Assembly: GCA_041402045.1 (NCBI GenBank)
Contig: JAWKSZ010000007.1
Span: forward strand, 1 to 64,000
Length of the DNA stretch: 64,000 nucleotides
From: JAGQRJ01 sp041402045
Lineage (GTDB): Bacteria > Planctomycetota > J058
Direction of reading: 5' to 3'
Numbering within the stretch: position 1 is the stretch's first letter; every line of letters begins with the position of its first letter. Below the pieces are notes generated by a model. It searched no databases, was not told where the DNA came from, and saw only the letters and a list, made by a program, of their open reading frames with translations. A program made the position numbers and the translations under genes. This document shows, piece after piece, positions 9,537 to 18,627 of the stretch.

Positions 9537-10154
9537 GTGCTCGCCATGATCCAGGTCAACCTGCTCCCGCCTGAATACAGGCAGCGAGACGGGACCAACT
9601 TGCCGCTGCTCGTGGCAGCCGTCGCCGGCGTGGCCGTCGTCCTGGGCGTGATCTCGCTCTGGTTCTCGGTCAACAACGAGCTGACCCGTCGCAAGGGAGA
9701 CCTCGAGGTCCTCAAGGAGGACGAGGCCAAGCTGATCGAGGAGAAGAAGAAGGTCGACGCGATCCAAGCGGAGATCGACACCCTCACCGCGCGTCAGGAC
9801 ACGATCATCGACATCAGCCAGTCCAAGGTCATGTGGTCGCTCAAGCTGGAGCAGCTCAGCGACCTGATGTCGAAGTACAAGGACTTCTGGGTCGACAGCA
9901 TTCGGCTCCAACCGGGGACCAACCAGCGCCTGACCATGGACTGCTCGGCCCTGGACTACGACCTGAACCGCGTGGCGAGCTTCCGCCGCGCGCTCAAGGA
10001 AGACCCGAACTTCGCCTACCACTTCGACGACCTGCAGAGCGACCGCGCTTCGCGCGACGAGCTCGAGGGCTACGTCAACGCCAAGGAGAAGACCAACTTC
10101 GAGGTCATCCTGCCCTTGGCGAAGACCCGGGTCACCAAGAAGCGGGGTCGCTAA
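9537..10154 (+). CDS. pilN: Type IV pilus assembly protein PilN
   Basis: PilN is a bitopic inner-membrane protein that links cytoplasmic PilM to periplasmic PilO. The product starts MLAMIQVNLLPPEYRQRDG. The INLLP-type tail is the segment that docks into PilM. One membrane helix follows (about residues 20-42, LLVAAVAGVAVVLGVISLW), then a coiled coil rich in K and E (residues 50-85) and a ferredoxin-like periplasmic domain. GAGGAGGT at 9523-9530 lies six bases before the GTG at 9537, so that codon is preferred over the ATG at 9546. The length of 205 residues is normal. Confidence 0.9.
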   Translation: MLAMIQVNLLPPEYRQRDGTNLPLLVAAVAGVAVVLGVISLWFSVNNELTRRKGDLEVLKEDEAKLIEEKKKVDAIQAEIDTLTARQDTIIDISQSKVMWSLKLEQLSDLMSKYKDFWVDSIRLQPGTNQRLTMDCSALDYDLNRVASFRRALKEDPNFAYHFDDLQSDRASRDELEGYVNAKEKTNFEVILPLAKTRVTKKRGR

Positions 10155-10745
10155 ATGAACTCCAACAAGGAAATGAAGCAGGCGATCCTGTTCTTCGCGA
10201 TCTGCGCGGTCGGGGCCATGATCGGCTACTACTTCGTGCACCAGACCCAGCTCGAGTTGGACGGGGTCGAGGCCGAGATCGCCACCGTCGAGGCGAGCAT
10301 CGCCGACCTCAAGGTCAAGGTCGCCAAGCGCGAAGAGCTCGAGAGCCGGCTGCGGAACATCCGCGAGAGCCTCTCGCAGTTCATTACGATCCTCCCGTCG
10401 GCCGAGGTCGCGACCGAGGAGCGGCTCTACGAGTTGATCGCCGAGAAGACCAAGCGCGCCCAGTTCATGATCGACGACATTCAGATCGTGCAGCGTGAGG
10501 GCCGCGCCGGCGCCAAGAAGAAGGGCGCCGCGTTCAAGGAGCTCTCGGTCAAGGTGCAGGCCGAGGCGACCTATGAGCAGTTCCTGAAGTTCCTCAACTC
10601 GCTGGAGGCCCACGAGACCTTCCTCGCGGTCAAGGACTTCACCGTCACGCCCACGACGACCGAGGACCTGCCCGAAAACGCACCGCTGCCGCTCAAGATC
10701 TCGCTGAGCGTGTCCACGTATCGCTACGAGCCCGGAGGCGACTAA
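10155..10745 (+). CDS. pilO: Type IV pilus assembly protein PilO
   Basis: PilO pairs with PilN in the periplasm to form the alignment complex of the pilus machine. The 196-residue product has a short cytoplasmic tail, one membrane helix (about residues 8-28, AILFFAICAVGAMIGYYFVH), a coiled coil (residues 35-75) and a C-terminal ferredoxin-like domain containing TYEQFLKFLNSLEAHETFLAV. The ATG directly follows the pilN stop, and its own TAA shares one base with the next ATG, so the genes are tightly coupled. Confidence 0.9.
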   Translation: MNSNKEMKQAILFFAICAVGAMIGYYFVHQTQLELDGVEAEIATVEASIADLKVKVAKREELESRLRNIRESLSQFITILPSAEVATEERLYELIAEKTKRAQFMIDDIQIVQREGRAGAKKKGAAFKELSVKVQAEATYEQFLKFLNSLEAHETFLAVKDFTVTPTTTEDLPENAPLPLKISLSVSTYRYEPGGD

Positions 10746-12091
10746 TGCGTTCCTCTTACTTCGCTCTCGTCCTCGCGGGCGCCCTGACGGCCAGCGTCGT
10801 CTGGGCCCAGGACGACGACAAGAAGGACACCCAATTCGTCCTCCTCAACAAGTACCGCGAGGCGGTGCGCCTGGAGAAGTGGGACGAGGTCAGCGAGCTC
10901 TACGAGGAGCTCAAGGCCTACCCGCCGGACCTGACCGTGCAGTATCTCTACGCGGTCGCGCAGTACGAGCTCGGCAAGCTCAAGCCTGCGGAGACCATGC
11001 TCAGCACGGTCCTCCAGGAGGAGTCCAAGCACGTCAAGGCGCTCTACCTCCTGGCCAAGGTCTACGCCAAGCAGGCGCAGACCGAGAAGAACCCGATCAA
11101 GAAGCAGCAGCTCGACCTCAAGGCCAAGGACACCTTGATCGTGGCGGCGGGGGCGGGAGCCTACGTCTATCGCGACATCCAGGGCCCCGACGGTGCGCAG
11201 CTGTTCGAGAAGCTGGCGCAGGACTCGAAGTTCGTGCTGGAGGTCATGAAGGCCTCGAGCGGACACACGGTCTCGACCAGCGGCATGCACAACCCCTTCC
11301 GCAGCCCGCTGCGGAAGAAGAGCGACGACCCGGAGGAGGAGACCTCCGGAATCGAGGAGATCGCGGGGGACGAGGAGTTCGAGCGGCGCCTGGAGAAGCT
11401 CTACAACGAGCTGGTCGACCTGGCCACCGACGAGCAATACCAGGAGCTGGAGCGCAAGCTGGAGCAGGTCGGTGACCTGCTCCAACGCTACGGCCCCGGT
11501 GCCTCGGAGAAGTCCCGTGAGATCCGCGAGCGGTTCGAGCAGAAGTTCAAGGAGCTCGACGTCATCCTCAAGATGGTCAAGCTCCAGGAGTGGGTCAGCG
11601 AGGGCAACGCCGAGCTGAAGACGATGGTCGAGTCGATCGAGAACGAGGACTACGACGTGGCCCTCGCCTCCTTCGCCCAGATCGAGAACATCGTCACGGA
11701 CATGAAGAAGGAGGAAGACCCCATCTTCGAGCGCAACGCCGAGATGCTCTACCTCCGCGGCAAGCAGCTCGCCGAGCGCGCCCAGCGCCACAAGGAGATC
11801 GCCGAGTTCAAGCTCGAGATCACCGGGATCGTGATCGCCTCGAAGGCGGTGTCGCAAGGCGACGCCAACGCCTACGACAGCGCGATCATCAACGACCACA
11901 TCCACCGGGTTGGCGACGAGGTCTTCGACGAGGAGAAGGCCATCGACCCCAACCCGAACCTGAAGCTCCACGAGATCGGAGAGGACGGGACCACCGTAAC
12001 CTTCGACTACTACGGCACGAAGTTCGTGCGGGCGATCAAGAGTCGGAGCGACGCCGAGGCTGCGGGTGGGGCAGTCGACGGGCCCGAATAG
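10745..12091 (+). CDS. TPR-containing periplasmic protein with a PilP-like C-terminal domain
   Basis: The 448-residue product has a signal peptide (MRSSYFALVLAGALTASVVWAQ). Residues 28-100 contain helical TPR-like repeats (AVRLEKWDEVSELYEELKAY, YAVAQYELGKLKPAETML). A charged central region with coiled coil follows (about 185-345). The last 90 residues read LEITGIVIASKA, then AIINDHIHRVGDEV, then NLKLHEIGEDGTTVTFDYYG. This is the layout of the PilP/GspC homology region: a short beta repeat, 'I-ing-...-GDxV', then a strand ending in a functional statement. In canonical operons pilP sits exactly here, between pilO and pilQ, and no other PilP is present. I infer that it links the PilN/O complex to the secretin. 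The assignment rests on pattern and position, not on a profile search. Confidence 0.6.
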   Translation: MRSSYFALVLAGALTASVVWAQDDDKKDTQFVLLNKYREAVRLEKWDEVSELYEELKAYPPDLTVQYLYAVAQYELGKLKPAETMLSTVLQEESKHVKALYLLAKVYAKQAQTEKNPIKKQQLDLKAKDTLIVAAGAGAYVYRDIQGPDGAQLFEKLAQDSKFVLEVMKASSGHTVSTSGMHNPFRSPLRKKSDDPEEETSGIEEIAGDEEFERRLEKLYNELVDLATDEQYQELERKLEQVGDLLQRYGPGASEKSREIRERFEQKFKELDVILKMVKLQEWVSEGNAELKTMVESIENEDYDVALASFAQIENIVTDMKKEEDPIFERNAEMLYLRGKQLAERAQRHKEIAEFKLEITGIVIASKAVSQGDANAYDSAIINDHIHRVGDEVFDEEKAIDPNPNLKLHEIGEDGTTVTFDYYGTKFVRAIKSRSDAEAAGGAVDGPE

Positions 12092-12193
12092 TCGACAGGA
12101 TTATTCGGCAGGCAGCTCTCGAAGTATCCAGAAACACCAGCTAAGATCTTGAACCCCACAGGCGGGACGTGGGGTGAGTTAAAGGGGGGAACC

Positions 12194-14092
12194 ATGAACA
12201 TGCGGTCAAACGCCAGGCTGGCGGCCGCACTCTTCGTCCTTGCCGGGCTGGCCATGGGGCCGGCTCGGGCGCAGGAGGACGAGCTCCCGATCCCGGGGAC
12301 TCCGGGAGCAACGAGCGACAGCTTGTTGATCGACCTCGACGTGACCGACATGCCGCTGGCAAAGGTCATGGACGTGATCGAGCGGCAGGTGCAGGTCAAC
12401 ATCATCGTCGATCCAAACATCGACGTGACGGTGACCGAGCGCTTTCGCAGCATCAACTGGCGGCTCGCTGTCGACCTCATCGCCAAGACCTACAACTGCG
12501 AGGTCGAGGAGATCGAGGGCGCGCTGTACATCAAGCAGCCGCCCAAGGTCACGCTCACCTTCACCGACGCGAACATTCGCACCGTGCTGCAGCTGATCGC
12601 GCAGTACGCGGGGAAGAACATCATCATCGCCCCCGAGGTCACGGGAAAGATCACCGTCGACCTGCATGAGGTCCACTGGCTCGACGCCCTCGAGGCGATC
12701 GTCGAGACCAGCGGCCCCTACGCCGTGGTCAAGGTCGGCGACGACGACCTGCTGCGGATCGTGACCCGCGACTCGATCAAGCAGGAGCTCGAGACCGTCG
12801 TGCTCCCGCTGAAGTTCTCGCGGCCCCCGGCGCTCTACAACGCCGTCCCGCCCAAGCAGACCGGCAACAACCAGAACTCCTCGGCGGCGGTGTTCGTCGG
12901 CCAGCGGCCCACCGCGGTGGTCACCGACGTGCGCGAGCGGTTCACCCTGTTCCGCGCCCTGCAGGAGATCGTGCGCAACGCCAACATCGAGGGCGCCTAC
13001 CTCGACTACGACCTCGAGAGCAACGCCTTCGTGGTCACGGCGACCCCGCCGCTCCTGGCCCAGCTGCGCGAGATCATCGCCAAGGTCGACCGTGAGCCGG
13101 ACCAGATCTTCTGCGAGGTCCGCTTCGTCGCCACCCGCGACAGCGACTTCGAGCAGACCGGGATCGAGTTCAGCTCGGGCAGCCAGTTCGACGGCCTCCG
13201 CTTCGCGGGCCCGTTCGCGGACCTCGGCCAGACCAAGCGCACGATCAACATCAACGACGTCGCGCTGCCCCAGCCGTCGGCGCTCCGCGCTCCCGCCCAG
13301 TTGAGCGGTGAGTACCCCTTCCTCCTGGGCGAGAACTCGGAGCAGTTGACCAACAACTTCTTCATTCCCTCGATCCTGGACTTCTCCGGCATGAACATGA
13401 CGCTGAACATGATTCACCGCGACGAGAAGACGAAGGTCGTGCAGTCGCCGTCCTTGTTCATGCAGGACAACACCGACGCGGTGATCTTCGTCGGTGAGAA
13501 CGTGCCCTACGCCCAGCTGCAGAGCCAGCCGGACGCCAACGGTAACGTGATCCAGACCCTGACCGAGGGCGACGACTCGCCGGTCGCGATCGGCTTCAGC
13601 CTGTTCCTGCAGCCGCACGTGATCCCGAACGACAACCGGGTGGTCATGACCGTGATCCCCCGCGTGAACGCGCTGATCGGCACCACGTCGACCATCCAGG
13701 GCTTCGAGACCTTCGGCTTCGGTGACCTGCAGATCAACCTGCCCCGCACCCGCGAGCAGGCCCTGGTCAGCCAGATCATGCTCCGCGACACGCAGACCGC
13801 CGTCCTCGGCGGGCTGCGGACCCGCAACCAGAGCCGGATCGTCAAGGCCGTCCCGCTCCTCTCGAGCATTCCGATCATCGGGAACATCTTCACCTCGACC
13901 AACACGATCAACACCGTCGAGAACCTGACCGTGTTCATCTCGCCCACGATCGTGCGGCAGGCCTCCACGGTGAACTCGATCTTCCTCCGCTCCAGCAAGC
14001 GCCTCGAGCAGGACGACTGGTTCTTCAAGAACCAGGACGCGCCCTCCGAGGACGAGAAGGTGGACGAGATCCAGGAAGAGCGCGGCGAGTAG
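12194..14092 (+). CDS. pilQ: Type IV pilus outer-membrane secretin PilQ
   Basis: PilQ forms the outer-membrane channel through which the pilus passes. After a signal peptide (residues 1-26, ending MGPARA) come STN and N-type domains: LLIDLDVTDMPLAKVMDVIE, FTDANIRTVLQLIAQYAGK and a third repeat. The secretin barrel shows SPSLFMQDNTDAVIFVGENV and the signature GGLRTRNQSRIVKAVPLLSS followed by IPIIGNIFTS. The length is 632 residues. The ATG at 12194 is chosen because AGGGGGGA lies just before it, at 12183-12190. An earlier in-frame start at 12149 would put extra residues before the signal peptide. A small CCCCAC/GTGGGG hairpin at 12154-12174 lies in the leader. Confidence 0.95.
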   Translation: MNMRSNARLAAALFVLAGLAMGPARAQEDELPIPGTPGATSDSLLIDLDVTDMPLAKVMDVIERQVQVNIIVDPNIDVTVTERFRSINWRLAVDLIAKTYNCEVEEIEGALYIKQPPKVTLTFTDANIRTVLQLIAQYAGKNIIIAPEVTGKITVDLHEVHWLDALEAIVETSGPYAVVKVGDDDLLRIVTRDSIKQELETVVLPLKFSRPPALYNAVPPKQTGNNQNSSAAVFVGQRPTAVVTDVRERFTLFRALQEIVRNANIEGAYLDYDLESNAFVVTATPPLLAQLREIIAKVDREPDQIFCEVRFVATRDSDFEQTGIEFSSGSQFDGLRFAGPFADLGQTKRTININDVALPQPSALRAPAQLSGEYPFLLGENSEQLTNNFFIPSILDFSGMNMTLNMIHRDEKTKVVQSPSLFMQDNTDAVIFVGENVPYAQLQSQPDANGNVIQTLTEGDDSPVAIGFSLFLQPHVIPNDNRVVMTVIPRVNALIGTTSTIQGFETFGFGDLQINLPRTREQALVSQIMLRDTQTAVLGGLRTRNQSRIVKAVPLLSSIPIIGNIFTSTNTINTVENLTVFISPTIVRQASTVNSIFLRSSKRLEQDDWFFKNQDAPSEDEKVDEIQEERGE

Positions 14093-14150
14093 CGGCGCGC
14101 ACCCGTCCCAGGGCGGGCTTTAGATCACCCGGGTTCCCGGGTTAAGCTGA

Positions 14151-14180
14151 GAGGCCCTCACTGAGAAGTGAGGGCCTCTT
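14151..14180 (+). terminator. Rho-independent-type terminator after pilQ
   Basis: A perfect 12-base-pair stem, GAGGCCCTCACT (14151-14162) paired with AGTGAGGGCCTC (14167-14178), has a GAGA loop and is followed by TTGTCATT. It lies 58 bases after the pilQ stop and closes the pilus operon before the RNase gene. The T run is short. Confidence 0.75.
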
Positions 14181-14267
14181 GTCATTCGACTCAAGGCCGC
14201 CGTAGGCGGCGCGGCAGCGGAGCTGCTGCAGCACTTCCGGCGGAGTCGCCGCCAAAGGACGAGACCC

Positions 14268-15725
14268 GTGGCCAAGCGCATGCTGATCAACGTGGCGGAG
14301 CAAGAGGAGGCGCGGCTCGCGGTCGTGGACGGGGACCTCCTCTCCGAGCTCTACGTCGAGCGCACCACCGAAGAGAAATACCTCGGGAACATCTACAAGG
14401 GACGGATCGCGAACATCGAGCCGAGCATTCAGGCCGCCTTCGTCGACTTCGGGCGCGACATAAACGGCTTCCTGCACATCTCCGACGTCATGCCTGCCTA
14501 CGGCAAGCGCGACCAGAACGGGGAGCGCACCCGGATCGAGGACGTGCTGAGCAAGGGGCAGGAGGTCGTGGTCCAGATCACCAAGGACCAGATCGGCACC
14601 AAGGTCCCGACCCTCACGACCTACCTCTCGCTGCCCGGGCGCTACCTCGTGCTCATGCCTTCGATCAGCAAGTGCGGCGTGTCGAAGAAGATCACGAGCG
14701 AGGAGGAGCGCCAGAAGCTGCGCGCCCTGCTGCGCGACCTGAACCCGCCGGCGGGTATGGGCTACATCATTCGCACCGCGGGGCTCGACCGCAGCAAGGA
14801 CGAGCTGGCGCGGGACCTGGCCTACCTGCTCAACCTCTGGAAGGCGATCCTCCAGCGGGTCAAGACCCACGAGTCGCCGGCCACGATCTACAAGGAGACC
14901 GACCTCGTCATTCGCTCGATCCGCGACCTGTTCACCGGCGACATCGACGAGATCGTGGTCGACAACTACGACGTCTACACGCGGGCCAAGGAGTTCCTCT
15001 CCAACGTCATGCCGCGCTACGAGGAGTGCGTCAAGTTCTACCCGGGCCCGACGCCGCTGTTCCACCGCTACCACGTGGAGCGCCAGATCGCGGGGCTGCA
15101 GGCCAAGCGCGTCCCGCTGCGCTCTGGCGGCTCGATCATCATCGAACAGACCGAGGCCCTGGTCGCGATCGACGTCAACTCGGGCAAGTTCAAGGGCGAG
15201 AAGAACCTCGAGGAGACGGCCTACCGCACCAACCTCCAGGCCGCCGAGGAGATCGCGCGCCAGGTCCGCCTGCGCGACCTGGGCGGCCTGATCGTGATCG
15301 ACTTCATCGACATGCGCGAGTCCAAGCACCGCACCTCGGTCGAGCGCACCCTGCGGGCGCACCTGCGGCAGGACCGTGCCCGGGTGCGGGTGGCCCGCAT
15401 GTCTCGCTTCTCGCTGGTGGAGATGACCCGTCAGCGCCAGCGCGAGAGCCTGAAGCGCACGACCTACCAGTCCTGCGAGCACTGCAGCGGCACCGGCTAC
15501 ATAAAGAGCGTGGAGTCCGTGGCCCTCGAGTCCCTGCGCGAGATCCGGCTGCGCCTGGTGGAGCACCCGGACGCCAAGGTCAGCGTCGTGGTCAGCCCCG
15601 ACGTCGCGGAGTTCCTGCGCACGCGCAAGCAGCAGACCCTGGACCACATGTCCCAGCGCTTCGCGCGGGAGATCGAGGTCCTCGCGTCGAAGGACCTGCG
15701 GGCGGACGAGGTGCGCTTCGTCTGA
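14268..15725 (+). CDS. rng: Ribonuclease E/G family endoribonuclease
   Basis: This enzyme cuts single-stranded RNA in rRNA maturation and mRNA decay. The 485-residue length matches RNase G or the catalytic half of RNase E. An S1 RNA-binding domain lies near residues 35-115 (YLGNIYKGRIANIEPSIQ, AAFVDFG). The catalytic core shows VDVNSGKFKG-type residues (IDVNSGKFKGEKNLEETA) and GGLIVIDFIDM, with the metal-binding aspartates. A zinc-link CEHCSGTG lies near residue 403. Start GTG 14268 gives MAKRMLINVAEQEEARLAV, the usual family N-terminus. It follows the pilus terminator and appears to be transcribed separately. Confidence 0.92.
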   Translation: MAKRMLINVAEQEEARLAVVDGDLLSELYVERTTEEKYLGNIYKGRIANIEPSIQAAFVDFGRDINGFLHISDVMPAYGKRDQNGERTRIEDVLSKGQEVVVQITKDQIGTKVPTLTTYLSLPGRYLVLMPSISKCGVSKKITSEEERQKLRALLRDLNPPAGMGYIIRTAGLDRSKDELARDLAYLLNLWKAILQRVKTHESPATIYKETDLVIRSIRDLFTGDIDEIVVDNYDVYTRAKEFLSNVMPRYEECVKFYPGPTPLFHRYHVERQIAGLQAKRVPLRSGGSIIIEQTEALVAIDVNSGKFKGEKNLEETAYRTNLQAAEEIARQVRLRDLGGLIVIDFIDMRESKHRTSVERTLRAHLRQDRARVRVARMSRFSLVEMTRQRQRESLKRTTYQSCEHCSGTGYIKSVESVALESLREIRLRLVEHPDAKVSVVVSPDVAEFLRTRKQQTLDHMSQRFAREIEVLASKDLRADEVRFV

Positions 15726-15947
15726 CGGGCGCGCGGGGCGGTCGGGAGCGCGGACGCGCTTTGCGTGGGCGGACGAAGAACGACCCACCGCCAAGAGCGC
15801 CACGTGGCGTCACTCGATCAGAGCGCGCTGCGACCTCGGCGCCGGCTTTCATGGCCGTGCATTCGCGATACGCCCTGGCCTGGCGCGGAGCCCTTGCCGG
15901 CCTTGTTCACGATCTTCGCCGATCACGCGCAGAGGCGTGAGTAGCGC

Positions 15948-17147
15948 CTACCCCAGGACCTCCGGGATCGACTGACCTTCGTCCACCCGCCCGACCGGCC
16001 GGTCGCCGGCGAGCTGGATCCCGCGGGGGTCGACGCCCAATCGCTCGAGGATCGTGGCGTGCACGTCGGCGACCCGGAGGGGACGCTCGACCACCTGGCT
16101 GCCGTCGGGCGCCGTGGCGCCCACCACGCCGGGGCGCAGGCCGCCCCCGGCCAGGAGCCCCGAGAACGCCTGAGGGAAGTGGTCCCGCCCCTGGCGCGGG
16201 TTGATCGTGGGGGTCCGGCCGAACTCGCCGAGGCAGGCGATCACGGTGCGGGACAGGCGCTGCTTGGCCTGGAGGTCGTCGAGCAGCGCGCTCAGGCCGC
16301 GGTCGAGTTCGTCGATCCGCGGGGCGTGCTGACGGAACAGGTCCTCGTGGTGGTCCCAGCCCGGGGCCTCGACGACCACGGCGGCGACCCCAGCCTCGAC
16401 CAGGCGCCGGGCGATCAGGAGCCTGCGCCCGAGGAGCGACGCGCCGTAGGCGCCGCGCACGGCGACGGGCTCGGCCTCGAGCTCCCAGGCCGCGCGGACG
16501 GGGCCCTCGAGCACGTCCCGCGCCTGGGCGAAGCCCGTGACCCGGGCCTGGGGGTCTCCCCCCGCGCGGGCGGCGAAGCCGCGCTCGAGGGCCTCGAGCA
16601 GCTCGCGCTGGCGCGCGAAGCCCGGCGCGCCGCGGCCGCCGGGGGCGCGCTCGCCCTCGACCTCCAGCGGGGCGTGGGCGGCGCCGCGGAACCCGCCGCG
16701 GGCGGGGGACGGGCCCAGGCTCACGAACCCCGCCGCCTCGGGGCCGAGCTCGGCGTCGAGCAGCGCGCCCAGGTGCGGGTAGTCGAGGGCGGGGGACGGG
16801 CGCCAGCCGGTGTGCAACAGGTAGCTCGCTCGGTCGTGATCGCCCTCGCTCCCGCGGAGGGAGCGCAGCACGCACAGCCGATCGGCGCGGGCCGCCAGGC
16901 GAGGCAGACCCTGGGCGAAGCGCAGCCCGCGCTGCGTGGTCTCGATCGCGCGGGTGGGGCCGCCCTGGGGCGTTCCGGGTTTGGGGTCGAAGGTCTCGAG
17001 CTGGCTCGCGCCGCCGCGCAGCCAGATCAGGATCAACGCGGCCTGGGGGTCGCCCCCGGCGCAGGCCCAGCGGGGGGCGGCCCACACCCCGAGGGCGGTC
17101 ACGGCCGCGCGGCGGAGGAAGGCCCGGCGAGAACAGGGAGCGGTCAT
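15948..17147 (-). CDS. DUF1501 family secreted protein (Tat signal)
   Basis: DUF1501 proteins are exported and related to the sulfatase/alkaline phosphatase fold. They are abundant in planctomycetes and verrucomicrobia, where they pair with DUF1549/DUF1553 cytochrome-like proteins. The N-terminus SRRAFLRRAAVTALG is a twin-arginine signal. The body shows LILIWLRGGASQLETFDPKP, SEGDHDRASYLLHTGW, a VVVEAPGWDHHEDL-type metal-site region and VIACLGEFGRTPTINP with the conserved GEFGRTP motif. ATG 17147 is preferred because TTGAGGTG lies a few bases upstream; a GTG six bases earlier (17153) is possible. The gene begins about seven bases after the stop of the DUF1549 gene, so they form one operon. The substrate is unknown. 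Confidence 0.88.
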   Translation of the reverse strand: MTAPCSRRAFLRRAAVTALGVWAAPRWACAGGDPQAALILIWLRGGASQLETFDPKPGTPQGGPTRAIETTQRGLRFAQGLPRLAARADRLCVLRSLRGSEGDHDRASYLLHTGWRPSPALDYPHLGALLDAELGPEAAGFVSLGPSPARGGFRGAAHAPLEVEGERAPGGRGAPGFARQRELLEALERGFAARAGGDPQARVTGFAQARDVLEGPVRAAWELEAEPVAVRGAYGASLLGRRLLIARRLVEAGVAAVVVEAPGWDHHEDLFRQHAPRIDELDRGLSALLDDLQAKQRLSRTVIACLGEFGRTPTINPRQGRDHFPQAFSGLLAGGGLRPGVVGATAPDGSQVVERPLRVADVHATILERLGVDPRGIQLAGDRPVGRVDEGQSIPEVLG

Positions 17148-17154
17148 GGGCACC

Positions 17155-18627
17155 TCAATGGTTGCTGGCGAACTCGCTGCTGCTGACGAGCGCCCACATC
17201 ACGTCGACGGCCTGGTCGCGGCGCAGGGCGGGGAGGAACACCCGCCGCTCCGCGGCGGTGGGAGATCGGGAGAGGGCGGCGCGGAACAGCGCCCCCAGCC
17301 GGGCTTCGGGGCGACCGGTGAAGCGCCCGGTCCCTTGGGCCAGGAGCCCGAGGAGCCCCGGATCCGAGAGCTGGACCAGCGCCTGCCCCGGGAGCAGGTC
17401 CAGGCCCTCGGCTCCCGCGAACCAAGCGCGCACCCGGGCCTCGAGGGCCGCGCGCACCCGGGGCAGCTCCCCCGGCGCGGGGCGGGCGCGCCCGACCAGC
17501 GCCAGGAGCGCGCGGCCGCGGGTCTCCGGCGGGAGCGGACGCGGGCGCGCGGCGAGGCAGGCGTCCTGGCGCGCGAGGTCCGGGGCCAGGCCTCGCGCGT
17601 AGGCCTCGGTCGAGAGCAGCGTGCGGTAGAGCCAAGGCAGGGAGAAGCCGCTCGCCGCGAACCCCTGGGCCACGTGGGCCAGCAGCCGAGCGCGCGCGTC
17701 GTCGGGGGCGGCGTCCAGCTCGTCGAGGGGCTCGACCAGCCCCCGCCCAAAGAGCTCGCTCCACACGCGGTTGACCTGGGCCCGGGCGAAGTAGGGGTTC
17801 CGGGGATCGGTCAGCCAGCGGGTGAACCGCGCGCGGCGGCTGGTGTCGCTGGCGTGGGTCGGGGCTTTGCCGCCGTCGAGGGCGGGCGCTGCCGGGAGCC
17901 GGGGCGCGACCTCGCGGTGCTCGCCCGCGACCTCGGCCCGGTGCTCGCCCAGGGGTGCCTCCCCGACCTTGAACACGAGCTGCCGCCCCGGCACGGGGCG
18001 CACCCGCAGCCGCGCGAAGAACGCGGCCAGGCCGTGGAAGTCCTCCTGGGTCGCCTCGCCGAAGGGGTGGTCGTGGCAGCGCGCACAATCCCAGCTCAGC
18101 CCGAGGAAGCGGCGCGCCACCGGGCGCGCCGCGTCGGCGCCGCCGGTCGCCCCGAAGGCCACGAGGAAGCTCGCTCCGCGGGCCTCGTCGCTCGTGCCCT
18201 CGGCTCCGAGCACGTCGGCGGCGAGCTGGTCGAGGCCGTCCCCTGCGCGCAGTCGCGCCTCGAGCCAGCGGCCGAAGTCCTCGCGCAGGAGCGCCAGGGC
18301 CGGGGTCTCCGCCGCCCGCGCTGGCCACCACGCTCGCGCCAGGCGCTCGGCGGCGTAGGGCAGGAAGCGCGGGTCGTCGACCGCCGCCGCCGCGTCCGTG
18401 CGCGGCGCCCCGTCCTGGGCGTCGGGGAGCGTCCCCCAGGCGTCGAGGGCCAGCCGGCGCGCTCGGGCAGCCGGCCCCGCCAGGGGCGCGGGCTCGAGGC
18501 CCAGGCGCGCGCCCTCCTCGAGCAGGGCGGCGTCGATCGAGGCCGCGCTGACCGGCGGCGGCTCGTCGCCTGCCGCGCTCGCCGCGAGCCAGGCCGCGGC
18601 GGCGCAGAGCAGCGCGGCCCGGCTCAC
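17155..18627 (-). CDS. DUF1549/DUF1553 domain protein with a CxxCH heme motif
   Basis: This 490-residue secreted protein has a signal peptide (MSRAALLCAAAAWLAASAAG). A DUF1549 domain contains DCARCHDHPFG with a single c-type heme-binding C181-x2-C184-H185. The DUF1553 domain shows RWLTDPRNPYFARAQVNRVW, LFGRGLVEPLDELD and the C-terminal SSSEFASNH, where FxxN near the end is typical. Family members co-occur with DUF1501 proteins, as here. Its start codon overlaps the stop of the EF-hand gene by four bases (18624-18627). The product would be a periplasmic or exported redox protein. Its partner and reaction are not known. Confidence 0.88.
   Translation of the reverse strand: MSRAALLCAAAAWLAASAAGDEPPPVSAASIDAALLEEGARLGLEPAPLAGPAARARRLALDAWGTLPDAQDGAPRTDAAAAVDDPRFLPYAAERLARAWWPARAAETPALALLREDFGRWLEARLRAGDGLDQLAADVLGAEGTSDEARGASFLVAFGATGGADAARPVARRFLGLSWDCARCHDHPFGEATQEDFHGLAAFFARLRVRPVPGRQLVFKVGEAPLGEHRAEVAGEHREVAPRLPAAPALDGGKAPTHASDTSRRARFTRWLTDPRNPYFARAQVNRVWSELFGRGLVEPLDELDAAPDDARARLLAHVAQGFAASGFSLPWLYRTLLSTEAYARGLAPDLARQDACLAARPRPLPPETRGRALLALVGRARPAPGELPRVRAALEARVRAWFAGAEGLDLLPGQALVQLSDPGLLGLLAQGTGRFTGRPEARLGALFRAALSRSPTAAERRVFLPALRRDQAVDVMWALVSSSEFASNH

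Noticed and set aside
12149..12193. Earlier start for pilQ at 12149
   Set aside because: It would place extra residues before the signal peptide. The strong purine-rich site lies before ATG 12194.
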